DNA of 64,000 nucleotides from Piper betle (Eukaryota > Streptophyta > Magnoliopsida > Piperales > Piperaceae): positions 1 through 64,000 of the forward strand of contig JAURVB010009606.1 of the NCBI GenBank assembly GCA_033002965.1, given 5' to 3'. Position 1 is the first letter of the stretch; the number at the start of each line of letters is the position of its first letter. Below, in pieces: positions 27,371 through 39,842 of the stretch. A program made the translations under genes and the position numbers. Under the pieces are notes generated by a model. It saw nothing but the letters and a program-made list of their open reading frames with translations. It ran no database searches and had not been told where the DNA came from.

Positions 27371-29208
27371 TGTCACGGGATTGATTGGAAGGCCTCTAGG
27401 GGTGCCAGCGGTTGTCCTTACTCATCCCGAGTTTAGAAATTACTCATCCGAGGTTGAAAGATCGAGGTTGAAGAGACTTACTGCTGGGATGTGTAGCACT
27501 AGGTGCGTGGGCAGCAAGTATCGAGCATAGCACTACATGGTGCTAAGGAAACCTCAAGATGGTTTGGGGCATGTGTGACCAGCAGTTGTGGACGAGCAAT
27601 GTCGAGCATGGGTGGAGCGAGGTCGTGACCATGACCGAGCATGCCTATGTGAGTACCGAGTATGTGCGTGATATGGGTCGAGCAGTGTCGAGACCCGTGG
27701 TAGGGCACGATCAAGCGTGATCAAGTGGTGCCGAGGAGTCTGGTCGATGCCTGGAGCGAGCATGATGTCGAGCGGGTTTGGTGCGTGCGCGCTGCAGTGT
27801 GCTGAGGTTTATAGCGCTACAATTAGCGGCACGAACGAGCAATGTGCACAAGCGCCATCAGCTAGCACACACGCGCGCAAGCACGGTGTAGACTGTTGCG
27901 CGCGAGCGAGCGTGCGTGAGCGCGTTGGGCCAAGACGTGCGAGCGTGGGCGCAACTAGTGGTGATCGGTGTGTGCAAAGACTGGTGCACGAGTGATGCCG
28001 ACACAAATACCGGCATTCAGACACGGTAGCGGGCTAGGTGGTTTGGCATGGACCGTGTTGCGGTATTTGGTGCGCACACAGCGGCTAGGGGTTGGCACGA
28101 GGGTTGATCGGGAGTTGGCTCAGGGTTGAACTAGCAAGGTTCGACCATGTAGCCGGCATGTTTATCTGAATTGGTTGATTCCAGGAATTGCAGATAGAGT
28201 TGTGGGAAAGATCTTGTGAATATATGATCTTCTCCACGAGTCAATGGGAGATTGGTGGTGACTCATTGGAGATAAGTTCGACACAGTCTTGGAGATAAGC
28301 ATGGGTGAATCGGGACGCTATGTTGGACTAGAGAAGATCTCCGACAGATATGGACAATATCCGATTGCAACTAACACATCTAGGCGTATTTGATGAAGAC
28401 GACTTTAGAAAATACAAGGGAGAAAAAGAAGAAGACAATTGACAGAGCAATTGTGAGGATCTGGACGACGTGCATTCTTTGTGGAGGAGAATACCCTGAT
28501 CGAGCAAGGAGATCACTAGGTGTTGCTGCAGCCTACTCTTGGAGTTCAAGTGGGGACATCCAGTGGACGACTGCTGGTTGTGTGGTCGTGCGTCTGCCTT
28601 TAGGGTCAGGTACGTGTTTGGTTTTGTAGCAACCTCGTTGCATTTGATCAGTGCATGTTATTGGGTTGATCAGGGGATCGACCTTGGCGCTGCGAGGTAG
28701 TCTCTTAGGCGAGTTGAGAGGCTAAGTCGTGGGGTTGCATGTCCACGACCAGCAAGTGGTCAAGGTGAGTGATTACTTGTAAATATCCTTTGTTTATTGA
28801 TTGAATAAAGGTTGGGTAGATTCCCGTAATTTAGTAGTGTGATTGTCGCATTTGGAAGCCAAGGTGCTGGACCGTGATTCTTGATTTGGTGCGTGTCGGG
28901 CGTGGGTGACCGGCACTTGGGGCGAGCATATTACGTGCATACTTAGTGCGTATGTTGCAGCGTGCCGCTGCATACGCGGGGATTTGCTAATCAGTACCGG
29001 CAATCACACAACGAGCGCTATCGGCAGTTGGGCGTGTGTTGCTAGCTGGGTGTGCAAGCCTTCATGAGAGCGCTACCCTTCATATTGCCGCTACAAACAG
29101 CGGTACTCGACTGCACGTGGCAGTGAGGCTGGTGTTCCCAGGAGGGGAATAGGCCGCATGGGTGGGGTTTTGGTCGAAAAATTTTGGGCTAGAAACAACT
29201 TCGTGACA
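27371..29208 (+). mobile_element. Solo-LTR-like element, 1838 bp
   Basis: The ends are TGTCACG and CGTGACA (short inverted TG...CA termini). Flanks CTCGG (27366-27370) and CTTGG (29209-29213) form a 5-bp duplication with one C-to-T change. GC-rich, with no gag/pol domain; open frames inside are short and unconserved. It lies just upstream of the Hsp110 pseudogene's 5' end, so it may have helped silence or displace its promoter. Boundaries rest on termini and flanks only. Confidence 0.6.
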
Positions 29209-29348
29209 CTTGGCATGGCCGTGACGTCCGAATATCAAGTTTGACCGAGTTCGTGTGTAAGGGGGTTTTTAATCAGTAAAACTGGTAAGAGAACGAATTA
29301 CTTTCACACTTTTTCATGTTTTATTATTCACAATATATATATATATTT

Positions 29349-29975
29349 GGGCCATTGGATCAAAATCCAATGGCCTAAAACACACCCCGTGTTTCGCCCT
29401 CCCCCATTTTCTCCTCCTTCCTTCTTCCTCCCTCGCCACCGACCAAACCCACCCCCGCACCACCGACCTTCCCGTCCCAACCCCCCTTAGCCGCGGTCGC
29501 TCCAGCCCCTGCCCTGGTCACGACCGCCACCCCACCCTCGCTATACCCCCAACCCCCCCACCCCCACCCCCTACCCTCGCAGCGGCCGCCCCTCGCGCTT
29601 CCAACCCCCTTCCCACGCCCCCACTCATAGCTACTAGCTGCCCGCTAACCAACACTATTGCCGCCTCACCGCGGAAGGGGGGGATTGCGAGGGTGGGGCG
29701 GTGGCTACGAGTGGGGGCGGAGAGGTGGTGGGGAATGCGGGCAGGGGGCGGGGGGGCCGTGGCTGTGGGGGGAGGTATAGCTAGGGTGGGGTGGCCATTG
29801 CAAGTGGGAGCGGGGCGACTGTGGCTGCTGGGGGGTCGGGGCAAGGAAGGTCAGTGGCGCGAGGGTTGGTTTGGTTGGTGGTGCGGGGAAGAAGGAAGGA
29901 GGAGAAAATGGGGGAGGGGGGAAATGCGGGGGTGTGTTTTGGGCCATTGGATTTTGATCAAACGACCCAAACTAC
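29349..29975. repeat. GC-rich foldback (long inverted repeat)
   Basis: The left arm begins GGGCCATTGGATCAAAATCC, followed by a CT-rich C-block ending TCCTCCTTCCTTCTTCC. The right arm is the mirror: GAAGAAGGAAGGAGGAGAAA, then a G-block and GGGCCATTGGATTTTGATC. Arms are about 300 bp, strongly strand-asymmetric (C-rich left, G-rich right). TATATATATA plus GGGCC(A/G)TTGGATC also flanks the unit on both sides. It resembles a non-autonomous foldback DNA transposon. The ORFs of 80-110 codons on both strands are consequences of the GC content. Confidence 0.7.
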
Positions 29976-30051
29976 TATGTGCTGCCTATGTTGCCAAAAC
30001 AGGACGCGTATAGCAGTCCCCCTATATATATATGGGCCGTTGGATCTGACC

Positions 30052-33033
30052 CACAACACGGTAGTCGGATTTCCCTCATTCAATCTCTCACAAAAATGCG
30101 AAACTATACATATATATAGGTCTGGGTTGGGATTTATACAATAGGCCCGAAGGCAACGTGAGCTGGATATGAAGTTCGAAAACAAACTCGAGGGATTTTG
30201 TTAGAATATTTTCAGTGACATGCAAGTATACACGGTCGCAACAAGTAATATAATGATAAAATCGAGTATCGTCCCACAGGGAGATGAATTTCCTTAAATT
30301 AATTAAAGAAAATAAAATGGAGAATAAAGCAAAAACAATTGACTTTAATAAATCTAAGTAATAACTTTAAATTAAAAAAAGAGTTATAATAATAAAACTC
30401 GTTCTAGAGTCAAATTTCCCTTAACATGAATTTAATCTTCATCAAATCTTACTCTTATCTTTTATTCCCTCGGATTGTCGATCTAGGATAATTATATGTC
30501 ATGGTGGCTCCCGCTCCTTCATGCTTTTATTATTTTGTCTCAATTTCTACCTCCCGGTGATAATTGATTAATCAACAAAATAATGCATTAAGAATTGCCT
30601 TACAACCGCATACGATGTTGTGTATCTTCTGACCATAACGACAAACAAGTCAAAAGACTCGTCGTATGATGAACTACCAATGACTAATCTAATTAATTTC
30701 TCCCGAAATCTAATTAAACCTCATGATCTAAGATATAGGTGATCAATCTATCTTAGCATTAAGAATATGATAATTCAAACAATACAATTGAATAAAAGAA
30801 TAAAAGCTTGAAATAAATTCAATTAAATCATGTTAAGTTCCATTCTTCTCTAGAACGAAATAAAAGACTACTCCATAATAAAAATAGAAAACATTATAAA
30901 GAAGAAACTAATTTTTATTATAAAAGAAAAAGGAATTACAAAAACTAAAACTACTACTTTCACTACACTCCAAAGCCAAGAGATGAGATATGATTAACAA
31001 CAAATGACCACCCCTTTATATAGAAGTGGAGATACAAGAATTCGAAGAGGGTGTTCACAAATCGACGTAATCTAATTAATTATAATGTCCCTTCAAGTTT
31101 CCAACTGTTCGACTCTATTGAACACCATGAATTGTAGCCATTGGGTAGCGCCAAGTGTCATGACCAATCAAATCCAAAGCTTAATTTATTCATCTTTTTC
31201 TGCATTGAAATACCAAAATTAAGCATAAATAATAAAATATTAATTAACTAAAAAATAAAGTAAAATATTACTTAATTAATAATGTTTATACCTGGGAAGT
31301 ACAAAATCATATTAAAAACATGGGTAAATATTATATATTTTAAACACTTAACAGATCTCATCATCGAGGGTTATTAATCCGAAAAATTGTTGGCTAAATG
31401 GCCCGAGTTAAGTGGGATCCGATAAAACGCTACTTAACATGTCCTGCATGTAATAAATCAAATACACAATAGAATAGCGTAAAACAGAGAACGAGTCCTA
31501 AACGGACCTGGTAGAAGCTCCAAACGGGTCCACGCGCCTAGGCGGCGAGCTCCTACACCGTACCTACACAATCAAGCTAAAAACTAACGCCCGCATGATG
31601 AATCACACATCCTATAGCATGCACACACAATCAACATAATCACACATCAATCATCACACATTCATCCTAAGTCATTCTAGTGAGTTTTCAATCTATGTCT
31701 CATTAAATCAGGGTAATGAATTAGTTTACCTAATTAATTCCTTACTTTTCCATTTGAACACTCATCAATCAACCAATTTTATAATTTTTTTATTAAATTA
31801 CACACAAACATACAGACACGTCAAAAACACGAAAATTCATCTAATTATCTAGTCTAGCATGCTTCCCTAATAATTATAAAATTTAAGAATTTACGTCGAA
31901 GTAATTTATACCTCGCGTCGTCGAAAATCGGCGACGGCTAGGGCCGTTTCGTGGCTCGAAACTCGAATTCGGCACCTAGAGGCATCCGAAGTCCGATCAA
32001 ATTGGATCGGGTGCGTTCGGCGGATGATCCGGCGAATTTCCCACGAATCCAATTTTCCGACAGTTCCGGCGGTTTTCTGGCGAGTATTAGCAGTTTTCCG
32101 GCGGATTCCGGCTATGATTCGGGATGGGGCAATCAGGGGGTCTATCGGCACCAGCTCGACGAGCTTGGTCCGATGGTGGTGTCAAACAAAGTAGCCGGGG
32201 TGGCGATGGCTGTCGACGGCGGTGTCGAAAGTGGGTGGCGGCGGCGGCATGCTCCGATCGGGGTTGCGGCCGGCCTCGACGGCGGTTGGGATGATGAGGG
32301 AAACGTCGGCGACGGCGAGGGGGTGGTCGTCGGGGTCACAGCAGCGGCGGCAGCGCGGCCCAGACGGCGGCGAATCGACGAGGGAGGGCGTCGCTGCTTG
32401 TGGGGCGATTCCGGCGTCGTGGCGGTGAGACGGTGGCCAGGGTGGGTCGTGGCAGCACGACGACTGCACGGTCGGGCGGGGCGGCGTTGCTCGGCGGCAG
32501 TGCGGCGTCGGCGGCGACGGTAGCACACAACGGCGAGGGTTTGGGTGAAAAAGGGTCGGGAGGGAGGATAAATGCTCTAGTGGCAGTTTCGTAAATAAGT
32601 ATTGACTCGATTCCTACTCGAGTCAAAATAATAACTAGTTCGTAATAAATTCTAAAAAAAATCTAGAAAAATATGGAAAAATTCCATAAAATAAAACAAA
32701 CACAACAACATCCAAATGGAATGCTCTATAACTAATAACCCACCTGAATATAATCCAACGCGTCCTAACGCGTTATTCGGCCTAAAACTATTTCTACGAT
32801 CAAACATATAAAAAGAAAAAAATATTGCATACTTTCATATATTCTGATAACTCATATCTCACCATCTTCTCGACGTTATCATCATATATTCAGGTACACC
32901 TGACTCTCATCGCTCATAACTCACGGCTGGTCTCAACTCAGCACGCGGTTCATGAAACTGACTCGACTCGAACCAACGGTTGAACCGACTGGTTCAGTAA
33001 CGTAAAACCCTGACTCGAGTCACGGGTTTTACA
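30052..33033 (+). mobile_element. 5'-truncated copy of the 2.9-kb LTR-like family, itself interrupted
   Basis: It aligns with 44655-46411 of the complete copy, from CACGGTAGTCGGATTTCCC to the shared end GAGTCACGGGTTTTACA. About 1.1 kb of the 5' end is missing, being replaced by the foldback sequence. It is split by a 1155-bp insertion at 30199-31353. Near its 3' end it is almost identical to the 43566 copy, apart mainly from CpG changes. Its open frames (for example 31951-32523) lie in the GC-rich core shared by all copies and are not genes. Confidence 0.85.
30199..31353 (+). mobile_element. Nested solo LTR, 1155 bp
   Basis: The termini are TGTTAG and CTTAACA. Flanks GATTT (30194-30198) and GATCT (31354-31358) are a 5-bp target duplication with one mismatch; the uninterrupted copy at 43566 has GATCT there once. 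The inside contains GCAAGTATACACGGTCGCAA and GAGTATCGTCCCACAGGGA, features often seen in Gypsy Tat-type LTRs. No internal domain. Confidence 0.85.
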
Positions 33034-33309
33034 CTAGGTCTCGACTCGAGTCAAGTAAATAAAGAATTGACTTAGTATCGACTCGAACCGAGTCAATAAA
33101 AAATGACTCGGCATTGACTCGAGTCAAGTAAATAAAAAATTGACTTAGTATTGACTCGAGTTGTGTCAATAAAAAAATGACTCGGTATCGACTCGAGTCA
33201 AATCAATAAAAAATTGACTTGGTCTCTACTTGAGTCACGTCAATAAAAATTGACTCGGTTCCTACTCGAGTCAATTAAAACTTTACTCGGTTCCGACTCG
33301 AGTCAATAT
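33034..33309. repeat. Minisatellite of GACTCGAGTC units
   Basis: About eight units of 32-38 bp, each with the palindrome GACTCGAGTC (or a one- to two-base variant) followed by AAATAAAAAATTGACTTGG-like spacer. The array abuts the 3' end of the LTR-like copy, which itself carries the same palindrome near its terminus. Confidence 0.9.
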
Positions 33310-33789
33310 TCTGAAATCATGCATCCTAACTTGGTAAACAGTTAAAAAATTAATTTTGCGTTCAACTATAAATTAAAAAAATGGCAAACTATTATATATT
33401 ATGATAACATTTAAATTATGTTGATGAAGTCGACAACACATCATAATCAAAACACATGAGAGCCATCTCATTTAACTTTCTTCCACATGATAAATAAAAG
33501 TACAAACATACAAGTTACAAATTTGTCAAGTTTGATTAAAGTCAATAACAATTGATGGAAACAAGTTACAAATCACTAACATTATATAGTCCTTCCAGAT
33601 TCGGAGCTATCATAATCATTCTGCATCACTGCTTTGAGATTCCCCATTACCGCACAGACGCCCCTGAATAGATGCCACGACTCCACTTTCAAAAGGAACA
33701 TTTTGTTGCCTATGTATTTAAAAACAAAATATGGCAAATAATCACATAAATTATATATAACAAAGATAAAAATAAGGGTTGTGGTAGGC

Positions 33790-35115
33790 AACATTACCGA
33801 TGTGCTACAATTGTAGGGCAAGTGCGCTTATCATGCCCAACTCCCCTTTTATTGCAACCATGTCATAGCTGACCATATGGTCCATTGCAAGTTCTTTACC
33901 ACTTTTCTATCTTTTACCACTTCCTTTTGTCTTTGATTGTTCAGGTGGATGTACTTTTATTACATGCTGGACTTGTATTCTATGATGTGGATCATCTACC
34001 ACATCTTCTACCAATTTCTCTATCTCTAAAAGTTTTTGCTTAGCAAGGTCAAATTTCTTAGATGATGAATATGCGTTTTTGGGCCATCGGTTAAATATAC
34101 AATGCAATTCTCCCCAATTAGATAATAAAGTTTTGTTGCAATCACTACGAAGTTCCACTCCATCACCATCAAAAACAACTTCCTTTGCTATTTCAAGTGT
34201 CCATCTCTTCATGATATAGAGTTTAGGAAAAATATCCCCCTCATTCAATCTCAATACATACAACAAATGCCTACATAGAATACCTTCACTTTTCAAAAGT
34301 TAACAATTACTTGTGCATCTACTGTCAACTTCATTGTAAGTAACACGTGCAACCAACTCTTTATTATTTCTACAACAAGTAACATCATACTGTTCAACAT
34401 TCTCCTCATTTAATTTCTTACGAGATGAGCAACAAACCAATCTGTATTGTAATTCTTCTTGAAACTTATAAAACATTTTTCGAATATAACCTCATCTTAC
34501 ATTCCATCTTGAATGGAGTGACTAATTATGGGCTTTTATACGAGTTTTCATAAGATTATTTTGCCTCGTTTAATCTCTGTCTTTTGATAGCTCTCTCAAA
34601 TCTATGTATAAACTCAATAAGGCTATTTTTTTTGTTACATACCTTGAGTAAAATGAGTTTTAAGATTCACTTCGTTGCGAACTTCTTATACCAACCAAAA
34701 ATATACCTTTACTATACACATGTACCCACGCATGACAAATTACATATATGGATTTTAACCACTCATTTTCCTCCAGGTAATTGTCTTTCATTATTACACT
34801 CTATTGTGATTCAAATTCTTCTTCATTTTTGGCACCATAAATTAAACTATGGAATGACTCATAAAACTCTATTCTGTGAGCAATTGCACCTAATTTTCAC
34901 TCTCCTTCTTAAGGATATGCCAAATGAAAATACGATGATATGTTGAAGAAAATGTCAATTTAATTGCTTTATCCATTGCATGATTTTAATCACTAACAAT
35001 TATCCTTGGATGCCTTCCATCCATGCATTTTAAAAATGTTTCAAACAGCCATACAAACGACTCTCATCACCCAAAAACACATCCAAATGTAATTATTTGC
35101 ATGCGATGGTTTACT
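33790..35115 (-). pseudogene. FAR1/FRS-type MULE transposase relic
   Basis: The minus strand shows, in several frames, the family's order. First NHRMQIITFGCVF and WLFETFLKCMDGRHPRI, then HAMDKAI and HRIFIWHILKK (DDE region), WVHVYSKGIF, QRSES, FYKFQEELQY. Then comes the SWIM-type zinc finger region ending LKSEGILCRHLLYVLRLNE and a terminal CNKRGVGHDKRTCPT zinc knuckle. Several stops and frameshifts break it, including a stop at the SWIM CxC. The longest surviving frame is 33907-34296 (129 aa). The 5' half is missing at ~35115, where unrelated GC-rich sequence begins. A domesticated FRS gene is unlikely given the damage. Confidence 0.85.
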
Positions 35116-36558
35116 TTGGGAGGGCACCGGGAGGAGGGGGTGGCGAGCAGAGGGGAAGGGATAGAAAGGGGAGGGGCGGCTAGGTGGGAGTACGATGGCC
35201 GAGGAGGCGACAAGGGGCGACAAAGGGCATCACAGGGGGTGCAACAGATGGGGGACTGGCCCATATTAAAGTTTGGGGTAGAAAATTTTCATACCCTTAT
35301 CGTAAGAAAGTGGTTATATATATATATATAGAAAATATTTCACTTTAAATTTACTGTAAATAACTCTAATTCAACTTGTATTTTTCGTGAGTTTTGGTCA
35401 CAATATTCATGTGTGAATATAAATAAATCATGCATCATTGAACGCTCAGTGAATATATTGAATTTATTTTTTGTATTCGAGCCCCTTATAATTGTTGTTT
35501 CCTTATGTAAATTAATAAATTGATATTACCACTAAACTTTGTGATTATTAAAATAATAGCAATCAAAATATAAATTTCATGAACTTTAAGATACATCCAC
35601 TACGTCGTCCCGAAATATAAAATTTTAGCATGAAATAATATGTTATGTATATGTGAACCATGGCATTATTATAAATATAAATTAGTTTATTTTGAAAAAA
35701 AATTTATGGTATTAGATAAAGTTCATTTGGATATCTAAGAACTTATCAAGATCCATCAGTGGCCATTTTTAAAAGAAAATTTTCACCAGACACCTGTTTA
35801 TTGCTCGTGAGCCATTTATACCATTTTAACATACTATTCTTTTAGCCTAATCGGATATATAAAACTTATATAAAAAAGATCACGAATGTAGTTGTTTTGG
35901 TTTATATATAAAAAAAATCAATAGGTAATGCATAATCGATTAAAAAATAATATATAAATATAGAATATAGTTATATATATATATATATATATATAAATTT
36001 AGAAGCCATATTATTAATAAGCATCAATTTTCCCATTTCAAGTCTAAAATTTTCATCCAAAGCTAGACATTAAAGCTTTGAAAAAAAAAATTTGTAAAAG
36101 ATGAAAAAAATTAATAGGACATTTGGTTGAAGTAAAAAATTATATATTAAATTCCAAGGGCTTTTTTATGAGGTATATATTTTTTGACGGGAGAATGAAA
36201 GTAAATTACAAAATAAAAAATTTTTAATTAAAATATAAAAAATAACCTTAAAGTAAAAAATTAAAAATTAAAAATTCTTTCACTGGTACAATTATGTATT
36301 ATTTTTAAAATTATAGGATTCATCATTTTATTTGATCATAGTGTAATAATATTTTTGAAATTAATAAATTTAAAATGTGCCTTACGTATCTTTCACTAGT
36401 TAAGTAGTCAATTTTAATTACAAAAGTATAATTATAAATATAATGAAATTTATGGATACTTATTATTATGTGGCGAGAAAAAAGTCCGAAACGCGTAGGC
36501 CGTAGCCCGTAGGGGTTCAATGCGAGGGGTTGATGGGCATGGGATCCCTCACCCCCGC
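35116..36558. other. Intergenic DNA upstream of the RBP45/47 gene
   Basis: A G-rich patch (35120-35240) then AT-rich spacer with a (TA)n run near 35970-35993. No gene. Confidence 0.5.
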
Positions 36559-36619
36559 TATATATACGTCGACACCGCCGTACATTGTCGTCCTCTTGTT
36601 TCGCTTTAGGGTTAGGGTT
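36559..36619 (+). promoter_or_regulatory. TATA box and telo-box of the RBP45/47 gene
   Basis: TATATATA at 36559-36566, about 110 bp upstream of the ATG. Then TTAGGGTTAGGGTT at 36606-36619, a double telo-box (AAACCCTAA complement). This element is common in the leaders and promoters of plant genes for translation and RNA metabolism. Confidence 0.6.
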
Positions 36620-36676
36620 CTGACGTCTCCGCCGCTTTCCCCGCCGGGAAGTTCGAATCTTTTCCATTCTCCGACG

Positions 36677-39600
36677 ATGATGCAACCGGCCGCCGGCGTC
36701 GCTCCGCCGCCACCGGTGGACCTGCACTACCAGCATCCCCAGCATGTCCAGCAGCCGTGGATGATGATGCAGCCGCAGCAGCACCACCCGCAGGCGCCGC
36801 CCGTGTGGAGTCAGCCGCCGGCGCAGCAGGCTCCGCCCCAGCCGCAGCCGGTGTACTCGCAGGCGCCGGCGGCGAGCCCCGACGAGATTCGGACTCTTTG
36901 GGTTGGCGATCTGCAGTATTGGATGGACGAGTCGTATCTCCAGAGTTGCTTTGCTCAGACTGGCGAGGTATGCCTTCACCTACGATTTTATTTTCGAACC
37001 CTTTTCGTGGCATTTAACTTTTGTGGTTGTTGGAAAAATCTCGTTTTTGCTCATGTTTTGTTGTTGTGCTATTGGCCTTTTTTGCGGTGTAGCTTGTGTC
37101 GGTGAAGGTTATCCGGAATAAGCAAACTGGTCAGTCAGAAGGGTATGGGTTTATGGAGTTCGTGAACCGTGCTGCTGCGGAGAGGCTTTTGCATACGTAT
37201 AATGGGATGCCGATGCCGAGTGTGGAGCAGAACTTCCGGTTGAATTGGGCAAGTCAGGGTGCGGGGGAGAGGCGGGATGATGGTCCCGATTTCCCGATAT
37301 TTGTTGGTGATTTGGCGTCTGACGTTACTGATTTTGTGCTGCAAGAGACGTTTAGGAGCCGCTACCCATCGCTGAAGGGAGCGAAGGTAGTCATCGATCG
37401 AATTACTGGTCGTTCTAAAGGTTACGGGTTTGTTAGATTTGGGGACGAAACAGAACAGTTGAGAGCCATGACTGAGATGAACGGGATTATGTGTTCGACC
37501 AGGCCAATGAGGGTTGGACCTGCAGCGAACAAGAAAACTGTGGGTTCCCAGCAACAAACTGCTACGAAAGGTATAGTAAGCGAATTGTATGCTCGTAAAT
37601 TCGATTCGTTCATGTTTCTTGTGCGCTTTTCTTTTCTTGAGTTGGGAGTATTTTAAATGTGTTGCTGTGTTGTGATGTTTATTTAGTCTGCCTTTTCTTT
37701 TGCCAGAAGCTTGTATTAATGTTTAGCTTTAATTCCAGCTATATACTAGACGACGAGAGGGCTTTTATTTTGTCCTGGATGTTTCCTTTGTAAAATTGGG
37801 CATACTAAGTTATTAAGTTAGATAGTCTTTTGAAGTACTCATGTTGTCTCGAAGCAGGGTGCTCAGAGGCTCTCTTCCTTTTAGGGGCTTGGAACTGTTT
37901 TCAGATGTGAAACGCATAGCCATTTAAACCGTGGCCTAATTTAGGTCAGTGCTTACGATTATGGCATACTTTCCAATTTCAAATATACCTAGGCTCCCTG
38001 CTACATTTGAAGTATTATTTGGGTTCGTTATTTTGGAAGAGTTCTCAGTCCTTAAGATTTTCCTCTTCCACTTGTTGCAGTAGCTTGATCCTTTCTGTTT
38101 GTTATTTGTAACTCAATTATGGCCTTCTACCTACCTGTCCCATTTGTTTCTTCTTCTGTTTTCTTCATTTAGAATATTTTTCTTAGATCTCAAGGAGCAA
38201 CTACTACAAGCCTTCAAAAACACATGTTTGATTGTCTTAAGGGTAAATAATGGGTAGTATGAGTTCCATATTAGTCTAGTTCTCCAGTTAAGGTTTCTAT
38301 ATTAGTTCTGAATAATCGTAGTACCTTCAATTGAGCATTGTCGCCCTTTCAGGAATGAACATAATATTTGAGAAAGACTTAATTTGTGTTCTTGAACACC
38401 ATTCGTGACCTTATTGTTTTGTTTGCATGTGCACTCTTGCTTTGGTTATGAATTTATATTCAATTTTTGCATACTGCTTTACCTTTTGATTGGATGATGG
38501 GTTGTGTTGGCTTACAATTGAAAACAAAAAATTTGACAAGGAATAGAAATGAATAATAACCCTAATTCGATGTCTGTTTTGCTTTGTTTCTTGTTTGCCT
38601 CGTTTGTTGTGGTTTGTTCAAAGTCGACCTCATAGTCTATGGTACTTTTTGATATTTCTTGGTTTTCTGTCATTTTAAAACTTATGATATACCCGTATGC
38701 CATCTTCACATGCAATGCATTTGTAATTGTTTATAATAACACCTATTCCTTTTATTTTTTGTTCAGCATTCTCTGAGTTTGATGCACTTTGCTGAAATTC
38801 AGTAATTGCTTCGTTCTGAAAGTGTTTGAAACAGTATTATAAAATCACTTAAACTTGATTTGTAAATTGGTTGTGATTTGCAGTCGTGGAGGGTCTGTCT
38901 GGAAATAGTCTGTTGGCAAAAATAATTTATTTTAAAACTCTGAAAATCAATGTTTTGTTTGCACTGATGTTGTTTTCTATGTGATACTGGGGCTGTTGAT
39001 TGGAACTATTTTCTTTTATGACTTTTCTTTCACTCTATGTACTCTGTCTATAAGTGGTTCCATTTATTTACTTATAATTTTATCTGCAGCTTACCAGAAT
39101 GACCAAGTAAATCAATCGGAGAATGATCCTAATAATACAACTGTGGGTATTTTACTTAGTTATTTTTGATTGCTGGTGCCTCGTAATATGTTTCATGAAA
39201 CCTAACTTTGATACCTCCATGGTGTAGATATTTGTGGGTGGGCTGGATTCAAATGTAAGTGAAGATCATTTGAGACAACTTTTTAGCTCATATGGAGAGT
39301 TAGTTCATATCAAAATACCTGTTGGGAAACGTTGTGGCTTTGTTCAGTTTGCTAATAGGTGGGTGAACTCTTGTTGTTGTTGTTGATGATGATGATGTCT
39401 GAGAATTTATTTGTTATATTGAATTACTATAAATATGCTCTGTAGGAGCAATGCTGAGGAGGCTTTACTAATGCTGAATGGAACTCAGCTGGCAGGGCAA
39501 ATTATTCGTCTTTCCTGGGGGCGTAGTCCAAACAAGCAGGTTGGAAGAATATAATGACCTAATTGTTCACATGAATTCTTCAAATCTCATTACAGCTTCA

Positions 39601-39842
39601 TATTAGAAGCATCTATTAACAGAAATTTTCATCTGCTAACGACTGCCCTTCAGGAGACATCTAGTGGCTGGGTTCAGCCCCAACCTGATCCAAACCAATG
39701 GAATGGTGCTTATTATGGCTATGGACAGGGTTATGATGCTAATTATGGATATGCTTATCCTCCTCCTCAAGACCCTAATATGTATGCTTATGGAGGATAC
39801 CCTGCATATAACAATTATCAACCGCAACAGGTAAGAATTTGA
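36677..39842 (+). CDS. RBP45/RBP47-type RNA-binding protein, three RRMs
   Basis: Exons: 36677-36967, 37093-37570, 39090-39142, 39228-39358, 39446-39539, 39654-39842; 411 aa. The N-terminus is Gln/Pro/Met-rich. RRM1 (about 73-150) has RNP2 LWVGDL and RNP1 SEGYGFMEF. RRM2 (about 165-245) has IFVGDL and SKGYGFVRF. RRM3 (about 275-345) has IFVGGL and RCGFVQF. The C-terminal tail is Tyr/Gly/Gln/Asn-rich, prion-like. The family binds poly(A)/U-rich RNA in the nucleus and joins stress granules. All splice sites are GT-AG and the frame closes without error. The 1.5-kb intron 2 is the largest. The 3' end has two options: read-through to a TGA at 39840-39842, or splicing to TGA at 39921; both give a tail ending about YQPQQ. 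Confidence 0.93.

Noticed and set aside
26767..27436. Plus-strand ORFs opposite the Hsp70-like exon 1
   Set aside because: Antisense shadows of a GC-rich exon; no conserved motifs.
29518..30013. ORFs of 80-110 codons in the foldback repeat
   Set aside because: Low-complexity Pro/Gly products read from the C-rich and G-rich arms; mirrored on the two strands.
31951..32523. Long open frames on both strands in the GC-rich core (also at 45325-46003 and 60676-61338)
   Set aside because: All three sets lie at the same place in copies of one LTR-like family, differ in frame between copies, are rich in Arg/Gly/Pro and have no domain. They are GC-content artefacts.
33034..33309. CRISPR-like array from regularly spaced repeats
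   Set aside because: A plant nuclear context, degenerate units and no distinct spacers; it is a minisatellite.
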